Shown here one piece after another: positions 47,303 through 58,489 of a stretch of 64,000 nt of DNA (positions are counted from its first letter, which is position 1; each line of letters begins with the position of its first letter). The translations under genes were made by a program, and so were the position numbers. The notes under the pieces are model-generated. The model saw only the letters and a list, made by a program, of their open reading frames with translations. It did no database searches and was not told the origin of the DNA. The stretch comes from Undibacterium parvum (GTDB lineage: Bacteria; Pseudomonadota; Gammaproteobacteria; Burkholderiales; Burkholderiaceae_D): assembly GCF_003955735.1 (NCBI RefSeq), contig NZ_CP034464.1, positions 4,154,001-4,218,000 on the forward strand, in the 5' to 3' direction.

Positions 47303-47839
47303 ATGAGCTTGAATAAAGTCCCAGCTGGTCGCGATCTTCCTAACGATTTTAACGTGATCATCGAAATACCGATGAATGCCGATCCGATTAAATACGAAGT
47401 TGATAAAGAGTCGGGCGCGATTTTTGTAGATCGTTTTATGGGTACTGCGATGCATTACCCATGTAATTATGGTTATGTTCCTGAGACGATCGCTGGCGAT
47501 GGAGATCCGGTTGATGTACTCGTCATTACACCATTTCCACTGATACCAGGAGTTGTTGTCCGTTGTCGCCCAATCGGGATATTGAAAATGACGGATGAAG
47601 CCGGTAGCGACGGTAAAGTTTTAGCCGTTCCTATTGATAAAATTTTGCCAATATATACACACTGGCAGAAGCCTGAAGATATGAATGAACTGCGCCTGCG
47701 CCAAATTCAGCATTTTTTCGAACACTATAAAGATTTGGAGAAAGGTAAATGGGTCAAGATTGAGGGTTGGGGCGGTCCGGAGGATGCAAAAACAGAAATT
47801 CTTGATGGTGTCGCCAATTACAAAAAATCCAAAGAATAA
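47303..47839 (+). CDS. ppa: Inorganic pyrophosphatase
   Basis: This soluble family I pyrophosphatase hydrolyses PPi and drives biosynthetic reactions. The 178 residues are standard. Metal-binding aspartates lie in [11 protein letters not shown] near residues 66-76. [11 protein letters not shown] and the C-terminal KVEGWG-type [11 protein letters not shown] are conserved. The start follows GAAAGAG. It is convergent with a kinase gene across a strong terminator. Confidence 0.96.
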   Translation: MSLNKVPAGRDLPNDFNVIIEIPMNADPIKYEVDKESGAIFVDRFMGTAMHYPCNYGYVPETIAGDGDPVDVLVITPFPLIPGVVVRCRPIGILKMTDEAGSDGKVLAVPIDKILPIYTHWQKPEDMNELRLRQIQHFFEHYKDLEKGKWVKIEGWGGPEDAKTEILDGVANYKKSKE

Positions 47840-47881
47840 ATATTTGGCAATAAATGCTGATTGAGATTCGCATTTAAAAGG

Positions 47882-47912
47882 AAAAAAGGCACAATATCTG
47901 TGCCTTTTTTTT
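47882..47912. terminator. Bidirectional terminator between ppa and the kinase gene
   Basis: GGCACA (47888-47893), loop ATATC, TGTGCC (47899-47904). Six A precede it and eight T follow, so it serves both convergent genes. Confidence 0.9.
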
Positions 47913-47923
47913 CGATCTTAACT

Positions 47924-48967
47924 TTAACGAAGCGTCACTATAACTATTGCAGCAAGCGCTACTATTAACGCAATGCAGCTTAGCCAAAATAGACTGCTCT
48001 TGGTTTGTTTCTTCGATGCACCAATCTCAACAGACTTGTCGTTATTTTGACGATTGCGCTTAAGCCGATTATCTCGCGCGATTATTTTTTGCAATGCATG
48101 TGCCATCTCTGCAGCATTTTTGTAGCGAGCTACTGGATCTTTTTGCATGGCCTTCATCGTAATGTAAGACAATTTCTCCGGAATGCTTGGACGAATTTCC
48201 ATCGGTGCTTTAGGTGTCTTATTGGCGATTTGGTAAAGTAATTTGTCGATGTTGTGAGACTGAAATGGTTTCTGCATAGTCAACATCTCATACATGACAG
48301 CGCCGAGTGAGTAAACATCGGTTAAGGCATCAACTTGCTGCCCTAAAGCCTGTTCGCGTGACATGTAATTGGGTGTGCCAAGTATGTTGTTGTTGAATAA
48401 GGTCTCAGCGGGATTGCCTTTGTCATCAAGTACACGATTCGGTGCGCGCGCGATCCCAAAATCAAGTACTTTGGGTTGTTTATTTGTGAGTATGAAAATA
48501 TTCGCGGGCTTAATGTCACGATGAATAACACCATGTTCGTGTGCGTATGCTAATGCCTCGGCCACTTTGCAAATGATATTAACAGTCTCGATGATGTCGA
48601 AACGTTTGCCGCTTTCCATCAGTTCTCTTAAGTCTTTACCATGTAGGAATTCCATGGCGATAAAGGTGGTGCCACCTTCAGTAGAGGCATCGTAAATAGT
48701 AACAATATTCGGATGGGATAGCCTTCCAGCTGCTCGCGCCTCATTGATGAATTGTTGTTCGCGCTGCTTTTTATCGACAATTGCAAGACCCGGAGACAAA
48801 ACTTTAATCGCAACAGCGCGGTCGATTACTGGATCATGCCCTAAATACACAGTGCCGTTTGAACCGCTACCTAATTTTTCGGTAATGGAGAAGCGTCCTA
48901 CTCTTCGTATTGGAGGGCTAGTTGCGTTGCTATTAGTTGGGAGACTGGTGTTCGGTATCATTTCCAC
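47924..48967 (-). CDS. Tail-anchored eukaryotic-like Ser/Thr protein kinase
   Basis: This is a 347-residue Hanks-type kinase. The glycine loop GSGSNGTVYLG is near residue 33 and the ATP lysine is in AVAIKVL. Catalytic HRDIKPANIF, metal-binding DFGIA and TDVYSLGAVMYEM follow. The usual APE after the activation loop is SRE (NYMSREQAL). A basic linker follows the kinase domain, and a single C-terminal transmembrane helix (WLSCIALIVALAAIVIVTL) leaves almost no periplasmic part. It therefore lacks a sensor domain such as PASTA. A COG3146 gene lies 45 bases upstream on the same strand. Confidence 0.93.
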   Translation of the reverse strand: MEMIPNTSLPTNSNATSPPIRRVGRFSITEKLGSGSNGTVYLGHDPVIDRAVAIKVLSPGLAIVDKKQREQQFINEARAAGRLSHPNIVTIYDASTEGGTTFIAMEFLHGKDLRELMESGKRFDIIETVNIICKVAEALAYAHEHGVIHRDIKPANIFILTNKQPKVLDFGIARAPNRVLDDKGNPAETLFNNNILGTPNYMSREQALGQQVDALTDVYSLGAVMYEMLTMQKPFQSHNIDKLLYQIANKTPKAPMEIRPSIPEKLSYITMKAMQKDPVARYKNAAEMAHALQKIIARDNRLKRNRQNNDKSVEIGASKKQTKSSLFWLSCIALIVALAAIVIVTLR

Positions 48968-49012
48968 AGCATGCCTTGACGGACATGAAATTTCAAGCTT
49001 TTGTTTGTGAGC

Positions 49013-50188
49013 TTATGTAAGTTCGCCTCTGAAAATGACTTTGTATGGTGTATGTTCATTTAGGTCAGTTAAATAATGGGCGATACCTGCTTTTTCTCTT
49101 TCTAAATATTCGGCGACAGCATTCGAGAATCTAGGATCGCTGAGGTGATGTGCTGAATATGTTTTTTGAGGGAGAAAACCGCGTGCCATTTTATGCTCTC
49201 CTTGAGCTCCGCCCTCAAACGTTTCGATTTTATTTTTAATGCAAAAGTCTATTGCTTGGTAATAAGCGGTCTCAAAATGAAGACAGGGAATAGTTTCCAG
49301 GCAACCCCAGTAGCGTCCGAAAACTGTTTTCTCATCGTGTATTAATAAAGATGCTGCAATTGTGCGGCCATTTTTTTTAGCAAAAACGAGTTGAATATTT
49401 TCTGGCATAGTCGCGCCAATACGATGAAAAAAATCAAGATTCAAATAGGGGGAGGAGTGATGCTCGATGTAAGTCTGGTCATAACACTGTTTGAAAATTT
49501 CCCAGTTGAGTTGCGTCATCTCGCTCCCCTTAAGATGCTCAAATTCAATTTCGCTTTGCTTGATCTTGCGTCTCTCTGCGCGAATATTTTTTCTTTTTTT
49601 GGACTCAAGCGTTGCAAGAAACTCTTCGAAGTTTAAATAGTTATTGTTTTTCCAGTGAAATTGGATTCCCTCACGTATTAAGTATCCTGTTTTACCCAAT
49701 AGCTCTGTTTCTTGATTCGACGGAAACAGTATATGTGTCGATGAGAAATTCCCAGATTGTTGATATTTTATAAGTTCAATCAATAAAGCGCGCCACGCCG
49801 CAGCGTCTTTGGCAATAAGACGATTTCCGCTTACGGGTGTAAAGGGAATGGCGCTGAGTAATTTTGGATAATAATTGAGTCCGCTCTTATGGTAGGCATC
49901 CGCCCAGGCCCAGTCGAAAACATATTCACCATAAGAATGGTATTTTTCATATAAAGGGATAGAGGCAACTAGTTGATTTTCTTGCCACAGACACAGGTAA
50001 GACATTTTCCAACCCGTTTTTTCGCACGCTGAGCCTGATTCGTGGAGGGCGTTTAAAAATGCAAACGAGAGAAAAGGATTCGCATTATTTTGTGATTGTA
50101 CTAATGCATCCCATTGTTTCTGACCAACATCATTCAGAGAATTGAGGATGCTCATGCGATAATATGTCTGCACGGTAGGAATGTTCAT
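49013..50188 (-). CDS. COG3146/DUF482 family GNAT-fold acyltransferase-like protein
   Basis: This 391-residue protein of the FemAB-like DUF482 family is annotated as peptidoglycan biosynthesis/recognition-like N-acyltransferase, but no reaction is established. Typical features are NPFLSFAFLNALHESGSA near residue 37, the YGEYVFDWAWADAYHKSGLNYYPKLLSAIPFTPV stretch (about 87-120), and the C-terminal FEGGAQGEHKMARGFLPQKTYSAHHL (about 335-360). It is divergent from nadE with only 41 bases between them. Confidence 0.88.
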   Translation of the reverse strand: MNIPTVQTYYRMSILNSLNDVGQKQWDALVQSQNNANPFLSFAFLNALHESGSACEKTGWKMSYLCLWQENQLVASIPLYEKYHSYGEYVFDWAWADAYHKSGLNYYPKLLSAIPFTPVSGNRLIAKDAAAWRALLIELIKYQQSGNFSSTHILFPSNQETELLGKTGYLIREGIQFHWKNNNYLNFEEFLATLESKKRKNIRAERRKIKQSEIEFEHLKGSEMTQLNWEIFKQCYDQTYIEHHSSPYLNLDFFHRIGATMPENIQLVFAKKNGRTIAASLLIHDEKTVFGRYWGCLETIPCLHFETAYYQAIDFCIKNKIETFEGGAQGEHKMARGFLPQKTYSAHHLSDPRFSNAVAEYLEREKAGIAHYLTDLNEHTPYKVIFRGELT

Positions 50189-50229
50189 TTCTATTATTAA
50201 ATATCTGATTAAAGATGATGTAAGCCACT

Positions 50230-51843
50230 ATGACAGTAAAAGTTGCTATTTCCCAAATTAATAGTATTGTTGGTGATCTGCTAGGCAATGCTGAAAAAAT
50301 CTTTCAAGCCGTACATGCTGCGGTTAAACAGGGCGCCGATATTGTCGTCACGCCTGAACTTTCCTTGGTCGGTTATCCGCCGGAAGATCTATTGTTACGA
50401 CCTGCGTTTTATGAAAAAACCGCAGAGGTTTTGCTGAACTTAGCTACTAAATTACAGCAATTTCTTAATGTCCATGTTTTAGTTGGCCATCCGTTTGAAA
50501 AAAATGGCTTACGTTTTAATGCGGTTTCTGTTTTGTTAAACGGCAGTGTGTCTGTTACCTACTGTAAAAGCGATCTACCGAATGATATGGTATTTGACGA
50601 AAAGCGGTATTTTGTTGAATCGGATCAGCCTGTCGTCTTCTCAGTAAAAGGAACAAAATTCGGAATTAATATTTGCGAAGATACCTGGCATCCTCATGCC
50701 CCGAGTAAAGCTAGGATGGCCGGAGCGGAAGTCTTATTAGTCCCAAATGCATCTCCTTTTCATATGAGTAGGCCTGATCAGCGCTTGGAGATTATGCGAG
50801 CAAATGTGGCTGCGCAGGGAATGTCTTTGGTCTACGCAAATTTGGTTGGCGGTCAGGATGAACTTATTTTTGATGGCAATTCTTTTGTAATGCGTCAAGA
50901 CGGAGCGCTTTGCGCCAGCCTCAAACACTGTGAGGAAGATTTGCAAGTTATAGTGTTTGACGGCGCAACACCAATGACTGGAGAGATCACAGCGGTTTTA
51001 AGTGTGGAGACGCAGATTTATCAAGCCTTGGTGTTAGGCGTGCGTGATTACGTCACGAAAAATGGCTTTCCACATGTGTTGATTGGGATGTCTGGTGGTG
51101 TAGATTCGGCCTTGACGCTCGCGATTGCGGTGGATGCGCTGGGAGCGGGTAAGGTTAGGGCGGTAATGATGCCATCTCCGTATACAGCGGATATTTCTTT
51201 GTTTGACTCTCGCGATATGGTTCAGCGTCTTGCTGTACGTTATGATGAAATCTCTATTAATGATTGCTTCGCTTCTTTTAATACAACGCTCGAGCAAGAG
51301 TTTTCTGGCTTATCGGCGGATGCTACCGAGGAAAATATACAGGCGCGGATACGTGGTACGATTTTGATGGCGCTGTCGAATAAGCATGGCTCAATTGTAT
51401 TGACGACCGGAAATAAAAGTGAGATGGCGGTTGGGTATTGCACCTTGTACGGCGATATGGCAGGCGGCTTTGCGGTTATTAAGGATGTCGCAAAAACTTT
51501 GGTATATCGCCTGTGTGAATATCGCAATAGCTTATCTTTAGTTATACCCGAGCGTATTTTGTCCCGTGCACCTTCCGCAGAATTAAGGCCCGATCAGACC
51601 GATCAGGATTCGCTGCCTCCTTATGATATTTTGGATGGCATTATGCGTCTGTATATGGAAGAAAATAAATCTCGAGCCGAGATTGTTGAGGCTGGATATA
51701 AAATTGAAGACGTCGAACGCATTACGCATTTGATTAAAATTAATGAGTATAAAAGACGTCAGTCGCCGGTTGGAATAAGGGTAACCCATAGGGCATTCGG
51801 TCGCGATTGGCGATATCCTATTACTTCTAAATTTCGCGATTAA
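50230..51843 (+). CDS. nadE: Glutamine-dependent NAD+ synthetase
   Basis: NadE amidates nicotinic acid adenine dinucleotide in the last step of NAD synthesis. The 537 residues comprise an N-terminal nitrilase-type glutaminase and a C-terminal synthetase. The glutaminase triad is Glu in TPELSLVGYPPEDLLLR, Lys in YCKSDLPN and Cys in GINICEDTWHPHAP. The synthetase has the PP-loop GMSGGVDSALTLAIA near residue 287 and TTGNKSEMAVGYCTLYGDMAGG. The stop region is duplicated as a 14-bp tandem repeat. Confidence 0.96.
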   Translation: MTVKVAISQINSIVGDLLGNAEKIFQAVHAAVKQGADIVVTPELSLVGYPPEDLLLRPAFYEKTAEVLLNLATKLQQFLNVHVLVGHPFEKNGLRFNAVSVLLNGSVSVTYCKSDLPNDMVFDEKRYFVESDQPVVFSVKGTKFGINICEDTWHPHAPSKARMAGAEVLLVPNASPFHMSRPDQRLEIMRANVAAQGMSLVYANLVGGQDELIFDGNSFVMRQDGALCASLKHCEEDLQVIVFDGATPMTGEITAVLSVETQIYQALVLGVRDYVTKNGFPHVLIGMSGGVDSALTLAIAVDALGAGKVRAVMMPSPYTADISLFDSRDMVQRLAVRYDEISINDCFASFNTTLEQEFSGLSADATEENIQARIRGTILMALSNKHGSIVLTTGNKSEMAVGYCTLYGDMAGGFAVIKDVAKTLVYRLCEYRNSLSLVIPERILSRAPSAELRPDQTDQDSLPPYDILDGIMRLYMEENKSRAEIVEAGYKIEDVERITHLIKINEYKRRQSPVGIRVTHRAFGRDWRYPITSKFRD

Positions 51844-51867
51844 TTTTTGTAATTTAATTTTTGTAAT
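51840..51867. repeat. 14-bp tandem duplication at the nadE stop
   Basis: TTAATTTTTGTAAT occurs twice in tandem (51840-51853 and 51854-51867). The TAA stop of nadE lies in the first copy and is repeated in the second. Confidence 0.9.
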
Positions 51868-51961
51868 AAGTAAACAGTTCGCAAGGGCGTTATGTCTACA
51901 GGCTTAACACCATTCGGATATATTTATATGAAGTATCTATGCTGGAAGTGCATCTTCCTGA

Positions 51962-52309
<348 letters not shown>

Positions 52310-52334
52310 TTTTTAAATCTATGAGTATAAATTC

Positions 52335-53486
52335 ATGAACGATAGGCGTATTTTTTTGTCCCGACTCTTAGTCGGTGCAGCTGCGACAGCTTTAGCGATT
52401 CCCGCATCAGCGGATGCTGGGATAAGCGATCACAAGATCGTTTTAGGTCAATCCGCTGCTTTTTCAGGTCCCGCAGCGCAATTAGGCATACAACTACATA
52501 CCGGAGCGAAAACCTACTTTGATCAGGTGAACGCCCAAGGCGGGGTGTTTGGCCGGAAAATAGAAATAATAAAACTCGATGATAAATATGAAGCAGATCT
52601 GGCTGCCGCAAATACTAAAAAATTGATCGAGGTTGATGAGGTTTTTGCCCTGTTTGGCTATGTCGGTACTCCGACTAGTAATGCGGCTCTGCCTATCTTC
52701 ACCCAGGCAAAGGTTCCGTTTTTTGCGCCATTTACAGGTGCTCAATCTTTGCGAGAACCATTCAATAAACAAATTTTCAATATTCGGGCCAGTTATTTTG
52801 ATGAGACTGAACATTTGGTTGATCGCTTGGTAAAAACCGGATTAAAAAATATTGCGGTGTTTTATCAAAATGATGCCTACGGCAAGGCCGGTCTCGCGGG
52901 TGTTGAGCGCGCCTTGAAAAAAATGAATGTGCCTATGCTGGAAATGGCGACTGTAGAGAGAAATAGCACAGACGTTGCTAAGGCGGTGGAAAAAATACTT
53001 CCTAAACGGCCCGACGTAATCATACAGATTAGTGCCTATGCGTCCTGTTCTGCTTACATCAAGGAGATGCGTAAGGCTGGATATACTGGGCAGTTTTACA
53101 ATGTATCGTTCGTAGGAAGTAAAGCCTTGGCCGATACCTTGGGTGCAGAGGGGCCTGGCGTTGTTATTTCTCAAGTAGTTCCGTTCCCTTGGCATTTGGC
53201 GACGCCTATTGTGGCTGAGTACACAAAAGCCATGCATAAAGCAGGAATACAAGACTTGAATTTTTCTAGCCTGGAAGGATTTATCGCCGCCAAAGTATTT
53301 GTTGAGGGCTTGAAGCGTGCCGGCAAAAATCTTAGTCGGGATAGGTTAATTTCCGCCTTAGAGACTATTAATATTGGCAACTATGATACCGGTGGCTTTG
53401 ATGTCGCCTTTTCACCAAGTAGTCACAATGGCTCTAAATATGTCGATATGACGGTGATCAGTAAAGAAGGTAAATTCCGTAATTAG
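52335..53486 (+). CDS. Branched-chain amino-acid type ABC substrate-binding protein
   Basis: This 383-residue LivK/Leu-Ile-Val-binding family protein has an N-terminal signal with a twin-arginine-like DRRIFLSRLLVG motif, so export may use Tat. The mature part begins ISDHKIVLGQSAAFSGPAAQLG, typical of type I binding folds. The ligand loop FAPFTGAQSLREPF and NDAYGKAGLAGVE are conserved. It follows glnB by 25 bases with no permease or ATPase genes nearby, so it is an orphan. The ligand is unknown. Confidence 0.9.
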   Translation: MNDRRIFLSRLLVGAAATALAIPASADAGISDHKIVLGQSAAFSGPAAQLGIQLHTGAKTYFDQVNAQGGVFGRKIEIIKLDDKYEADLAAANTKKLIEVDEVFALFGYVGTPTSNAALPIFTQAKVPFFAPFTGAQSLREPFNKQIFNIRASYFDETEHLVDRLVKTGLKNIAVFYQNDAYGKAGLAGVERALKKMNVPMLEMATVERNSTDVAKAVEKILPKRPDVIIQISAYASCSAYIKEMRKAGYTGQFYNVSFVGSKALADTLGAEGPGVVISQVVPFPWHLATPIVAEYTKAMHKAGIQDLNFSSLEGFIAAKVFVEGLKRAGKNLSRDRLISALETINIGNYDTGGFDVAFSPSSHNGSKYVDMTVISKEGKFRN

Positions 53487-53498
53487 TTGGATATTTAT

Positions 53499-54140
53499 TT
53501 AATAGGCTTTGAGTAAAACGATTAATGCTCCAGAGCCACCGTCTGCGGCGGTGGCTTGACTGTATGCCAGAACTTCATCTTTTTGTATCAGCCAGTTCCT
53601 GACTTTTTTCTTTAGTACAGGTTCTTTATTGATAGAGCCAAGACCTTTGCCGTGAATGATGCGTACACAGCGCTTACCTGTGCGGCCACATTGACGTAAA
53701 AAATCGGCTAAGGCATCTCGTGCCTGATCGCGCCGCATTCCATGTAAGTCCAGCTCCGCCTGAATTACCCAGTGACCTTTCCTCAGTTTTTTTGCAACGT
53801 CTATCCCGATTCCTTGCCGTGTATAGCTGAGATCTTCATCGGTTTCGAGTAAAGAGTCTGCGTCAAAATCATCGGACAGTGATTCTTGCAAGGCCGAGCG
53901 CTCATCAGCCAAATGCTGAAAAGCAATTGGTTCTGGTCGCTTGCTTAAGGGGATATGTTTTTCTTCGTTTTTTAGCGCTTGGAGTTTGCCAACAGTGGCG
54001 CGAAAAATATTCGCCTCTTGCTTTTCCAGGGTTAATTTTTTTATTTGCTCGAGTTCAGCCTTATGACGGAGTTCTTGCTGATTTTTTAATTGCTGACCTA
54101 AATTTTTTAGGTCAGCAAAATTTTTTATTGAGCTTGGCAT
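53499..54140 (-). CDS. Smr-domain protein
   Basis: This is a 213-residue stand-alone Smr protein. A charged coiled-coil N-terminus (about 10-60) precedes the Smr domain at about 125-213. The domain has the motifs LDLHGMRRDQARDALADFL and IIHGKGLGS, which are nuclease-site signatures in this family. Such proteins in proteobacteria (SmrA/SmrB) act on DNA or on mRNA at collided ribosomes; which applies here is not known. It is convergent with the ABC binding protein, with a 12-base gap, and lies downstream of trxB. Confidence 0.9.
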   Translation of the reverse strand: MPSSIKNFADLKNLGQQLKNQQELRHKAELEQIKKLTLEKQEANIFRATVGKLQALKNEEKHIPLSKRPEPIAFQHLADERSALQESLSDDFDADSLLETDEDLSYTRQGIGIDVAKKLRKGHWVIQAELDLHGMRRDQARDALADFLRQCGRTGKRCVRIIHGKGLGSINKEPVLKKKVRNWLIQKDEVLAYSQATAADGGSGALIVLLKAY

Positions 54141-54159
54141 GCGGAGTGTCTAAAAAAAC

Positions 54160-55128
<969 letters not shown>

Positions 55129-55382
55129 TTAAATTAATGGATAAGTGCAGAAAGCTGAAGGAATAGATAGCGCCCATTTCAATGATTTCAAGATCAGTCC
55201 CTGAATATGAATCGCTGTATAAGGATGAGCGCAATTATAGACGAATACCATGGCTTGGGCATATGGGACTAGGCTAGCACACTTGTTTTGCGTCGTTTAG
55301 TTTCAATAAGATAATAAATTACAGGTGTATCTTAGCTGGGTTTTTGCCCTACAATCGTGGCTGGCTGTTTTCTTTATGATTT

Positions 55383-57710
55383 ATGACTAATACCAACGAA
55401 GCCTATACCCGCGATCGCAATAATAAGCCTGCGCCACCTATGCCAAATCGCCTTGTCAATCTATTGGCTGAGGTGCGATGGATAGCGTTCGCAGCTTCGA
55501 GTGCGTATTTAGTTCTGATCTTGTTTACTTATTCTAAACTTGACCCAGGCTGGTCACATGCGAGCGAGGTGCTCAAGTTTCATAATATAGGTGGGCGAGC
55601 CGGAGCTTGGTTTGCGGATGTTTTTTTGTATGTATTTGGCTTGTCTGCGTGGTGGTTTAGCGTGGTTTTGCTTAGATTGGTGTGGAAGGATTACCGACAA
55701 CTATCGAGGCAACTCTTGTCCGAAGAAAAAGCAGAAGATGCTCATGAATATGAAAAATATATACAAATAATTGGCTTCGCGTTCCTGCTAATGGGGAGCA
55801 TGGGGATAGAGTCTTTACGTATGCATAGCTTGAGTATCCCCTTGCCCTTGGCGCCTGGCGGTGTGCTGGGTGAGGTGATTGGTCACTTGGCGCTGACTCA
55901 GTTTGGCAATACTGGTTCGACTTTGGTGCTTTTACTTTTATTCGCGCTAGGCTTAAGTTTGTATTTTCAGATGTCCTGGTTGCAGATAGCTGAAAATGTC
56001 GGTAAATCTATAGAAGTGGTATTTGAGTTCTTCGTCCATAAATACACGGCAAGGCAGGATAGACGGGTGGGGCAAACAGCTGCCGTAAAACGTCAGGAAG
56101 TGGTCGTGCAGGAGCGTGCGAAAATAATCGAAGCGCCACCTATCCGTATAGAGCCACAAGTGGTGGCAGTGCAAAAATCGGAACGCATAGAGAAGGAAAG
56201 ACAGGTCTCCTTGTTTAATGATATGCCTGACAGTAATTTGCCGCCCTTGTCGCTTTTGGATGAGGCGCCCGTCACGCAGGAGACTGTCAGCATAGAGACT
56301 TTGGAATTTACCAGTCGTTTGATCGAGAAGAAACTCTCAGATTTTGGAGTGGAAGCTAAGGTCATTGCGGCCTATCCTGGGCCAGTTATTACCCGCTATG
56401 AAATCGAGCCTGCGACTGGCGTTAAAGGAAGTCAGATCGTTGGCTTGGCACGTGATTTAGCGCGCTCGCTGTCGTTAACCTCGATACGGGTGGTCGAGAC
56501 TATCCCGGGTAAAAATTTCATGGGATTAGAATTGCCAAATCCCAAACGTCAAATCGTACGTCTGACAGAAATTTTGGGCTCGAAAGTCTATAACGATAGT
56601 GGTTCTAGTTTGACCGTGGCTTTAGGTAAAGATATTGCTGGTCATCCCGTGGTTGCAGATTTGGCTAAGATGCCGCATTTATTGGTGGCGGGTACCACTG
56701 GCTCAGGAAAATCCGTGGGGATTAACGCGACCATACTTTCGCTGCTATACAAGTCGGACCCCAATGATGTGCGCATGATCTTGATCGATCCCAAGATGCT
56801 GGAAATGTCCGTGTATGAAGGGATTCCTCATCTACTAGCACCAGTAGTGACAGATATGCGCCAGGCGGCCCACGCGCTAAATTGGGCGGTTGCCGAAATG
56901 GAGCGACGTTACAAATTAATGTCTAAGCTAGGTGTGCGGAATCTAGCCGGATATAACGTCAAAATTGCTGAGGCGGAAAAACGTGAGGAACATATCCCGA
57001 ATCCTTTTAGTCTCACTCCCGATGCCCCCGAACCACTGGAGAAATTGCCTACCATCGTTATTATCATCGATGAATTAGCCGATTTGATGATGGTTGTTGG
57101 TAAAAAAGTGGAAGAGCTGATCGCAAGAATTGCACAAAAGGCGCGTGCCGCGGGTTTGCATCTGATCTTAGCGACACAACGCCCATCGGTTGATGTCATT
57201 ACTGGCTTGATCAAGGCGAATATTCCTACCCGTATCGCTTTTCAGGTGAGCAGTAAGATTGACTCCCGCACCATTCTGGATCAGATGGGTGCCGAGTCCT
57301 TACTCGGTATGGGTGACATGCTGTATATGCCACCTGGTACTGGCCTACCAGTGCGCGTGCATGGTGCCTTTGTCTCGGACGAAGAAGTGCATCGTGTCGT
57401 TAAGCATTTGAAAGCGCAAGGGGAACCAAATTACATAGAAGGTATCTTAGAAGGAGGCGTGCTAGAAGAGGGCGCTGATGGCGCGCCTGCCAGCGAGGGC
57501 GGAAATGAAGCCGATGCTTTGTACGACCAGGCGGTGGCGATCGTGTTAAAAAACCGGCGTGCTTCTATCTCTCTGGTGCAGCGTCATTTACGCATAGGCT
57601 ACAATCGCGCCGCGCGTTTGCTAGAGCAAATGGAGCAGAGCGGTGTGGTCTCGACTATGCAATCGAATGGGAATCGCGATATCTTGGTGCCTGCAGGGAA
57701 TGCAGAATAG
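55383..57710 (+). CDS. ftsK: DNA translocase FtsK
   Basis: FtsK is a septal DNA pump that resolves chromosome dimers and moves DNA at division. It has 775 residues, the shorter proteobacterial form. Four transmembrane helices lie in the first 205 residues. A linker runs to about 300. The RecA-like motor has Walker [16 protein letters not shown] near residue 440 and Walker [16 protein letters not shown] near 560. The C-terminal winged-helix gamma domain ([38 protein letters not shown], about 720-757) recognises KOPS. It is divergent from trxB, and lolA and rarA follow in the common order. Confidence 0.97.
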   Translation: MTNTNEAYTRDRNNKPAPPMPNRLVNLLAEVRWIAFAASSAYLVLILFTYSKLDPGWSHASEVLKFHNIGGRAGAWFADVFLYVFGLSAWWFSVVLLRLVWKDYRQLSRQLLSEEKAEDAHEYEKYIQIIGFAFLLMGSMGIESLRMHSLSIPLPLAPGGVLGEVIGHLALTQFGNTGSTLVLLLLFALGLSLYFQMSWLQIAENVGKSIEVVFEFFVHKYTARQDRRVGQTAAVKRQEVVVQERAKIIEAPPIRIEPQVVAVQKSERIEKERQVSLFNDMPDSNLPPLSLLDEAPVTQETVSIETLEFTSRLIEKKLSDFGVEAKVIAAYPGPVITRYEIEPATGVKGSQIVGLARDLARSLSLTSIRVVETIPGKNFMGLELPNPKRQIVRLTEILGSKVYNDSGSSLTVALGKDIAGHPVVADLAKMPHLLVAGTTGSGKSVGINATILSLLYKSDPNDVRMILIDPKMLEMSVYEGIPHLLAPVVTDMRQAAHALNWAVAEMERRYKLMSKLGVRNLAGYNVKIAEAEKREEHIPNPFSLTPDAPEPLEKLPTIVIIIDELADLMMVVGKKVEELIARIAQKARAAGLHLILATQRPSVDVITGLIKANIPTRIAFQVSSKIDSRTILDQMGAESLLGMGDMLYMPPGTGLPVRVHGAFVSDEEVHRVVKHLKAQGEPNYIEGILEGGVLEEGADGAPASEGGNEADALYDQAVAIVLKNRRASISLVQRHLRIGYNRAARLLEQMEQSGVVSTMQSNGNRDILVPAGNAE

Positions 57711-57796
57711 TGAGCAGTATTAATGAGCAGCATCCTTATTCGCACCTCTGCGCCTGTCTTCGATTTAGATGTAGAAATGAATTAAGCTAGAAAAAT

Positions 57797-58489
57797 ATGA
57801 ATAGTGCAGAACAAAACATGAGTCAAATAAAAGTGGGAGCTTCAATCCTCAATCGCGTATTCAATAAAATGATGTTAAAGCACTTTTTGATGCTGAGCTT
57901 GGTCGCGCCATTAATTGCGAATGCTAACGCCTTAGAGCAATTTAGGGCTTTTGTCGCCAATACCAAGGGCGCAAAAGGTGAGTTCTCACAACAACAGATT
58001 AAGTTGGTCGATGGCAAGGCAACGATTAGTAAGACCGCTAGCGGAACTTTTAGCTTTTCTCGTCCAGGCAAATTCATTTGGACTTATAGCAAGCCTTACG
58101 AACAGAGTTTGCAAACCGATGGTGACAAGTTGTACATCTACGATAAAGACCTGAATCAGGTGACGATCAAAGAGTTGAACGGTGCGCTTGGCGCTAGTCC
58201 TGCGGCGATTTTATTTGGCAATAGCGATCTGGAAAAGAACTTTCAACTAAAAGATGCAGGCACTAAACAAGGGGTGGAGTGGTTAGATGCCAGCCCCAAA
58301 GCCAAAGACAGTCAATTTGAACATATCGGCATAGGCATGAAAGACGGCTTGCCGATGGCGCTGGAATTACGCGATAGTTTCGGCCAGGTCTCTCTGGTGA
58401 CATTAAAAAATGTAGAGAAAAATCCTAATTTCAAAGTCGATCAATTTAAGTTTGTACTTCCGTCAGGTGCGGAAGTGTTTCGGCAATGA
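57797..58489 (+). CDS. lolA: Outer-membrane lipoprotein carrier protein LolA
   Basis: LolA ferries lipoproteins across the periplasm from LolCDE to LolB. It has 230 residues from the first ATG. A start at 57869 (MMLKHFLMLSL) would give a cleaner signal peptide ending ANANA; neither start has a good ribosome site. The mature pattern LEQFRAFVANTKGAKGEFSQ, FSFSRPGKFIWTYSKPYEQ and LYIYDKDLNQVTIKEL is typical. It overlaps rarA by 4 bases. The ftsK-lolA-rarA order is widely conserved. Confidence 0.93.
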   Translation: MNSAEQNMSQIKVGASILNRVFNKMMLKHFLMLSLVAPLIANANALEQFRAFVANTKGAKGEFSQQQIKLVDGKATISKTASGTFSFSRPGKFIWTYSKPYEQSLQTDGDKLYIYDKDLNQVTIKELNGALGASPAAILFGNSDLEKNFQLKDAGTKQGVEWLDASPKAKDSQFEHIGIGMKDGLPMALELRDSFGQVSLVTLKNVEKNPNFKVDQFKFVLPSGAEVFRQ

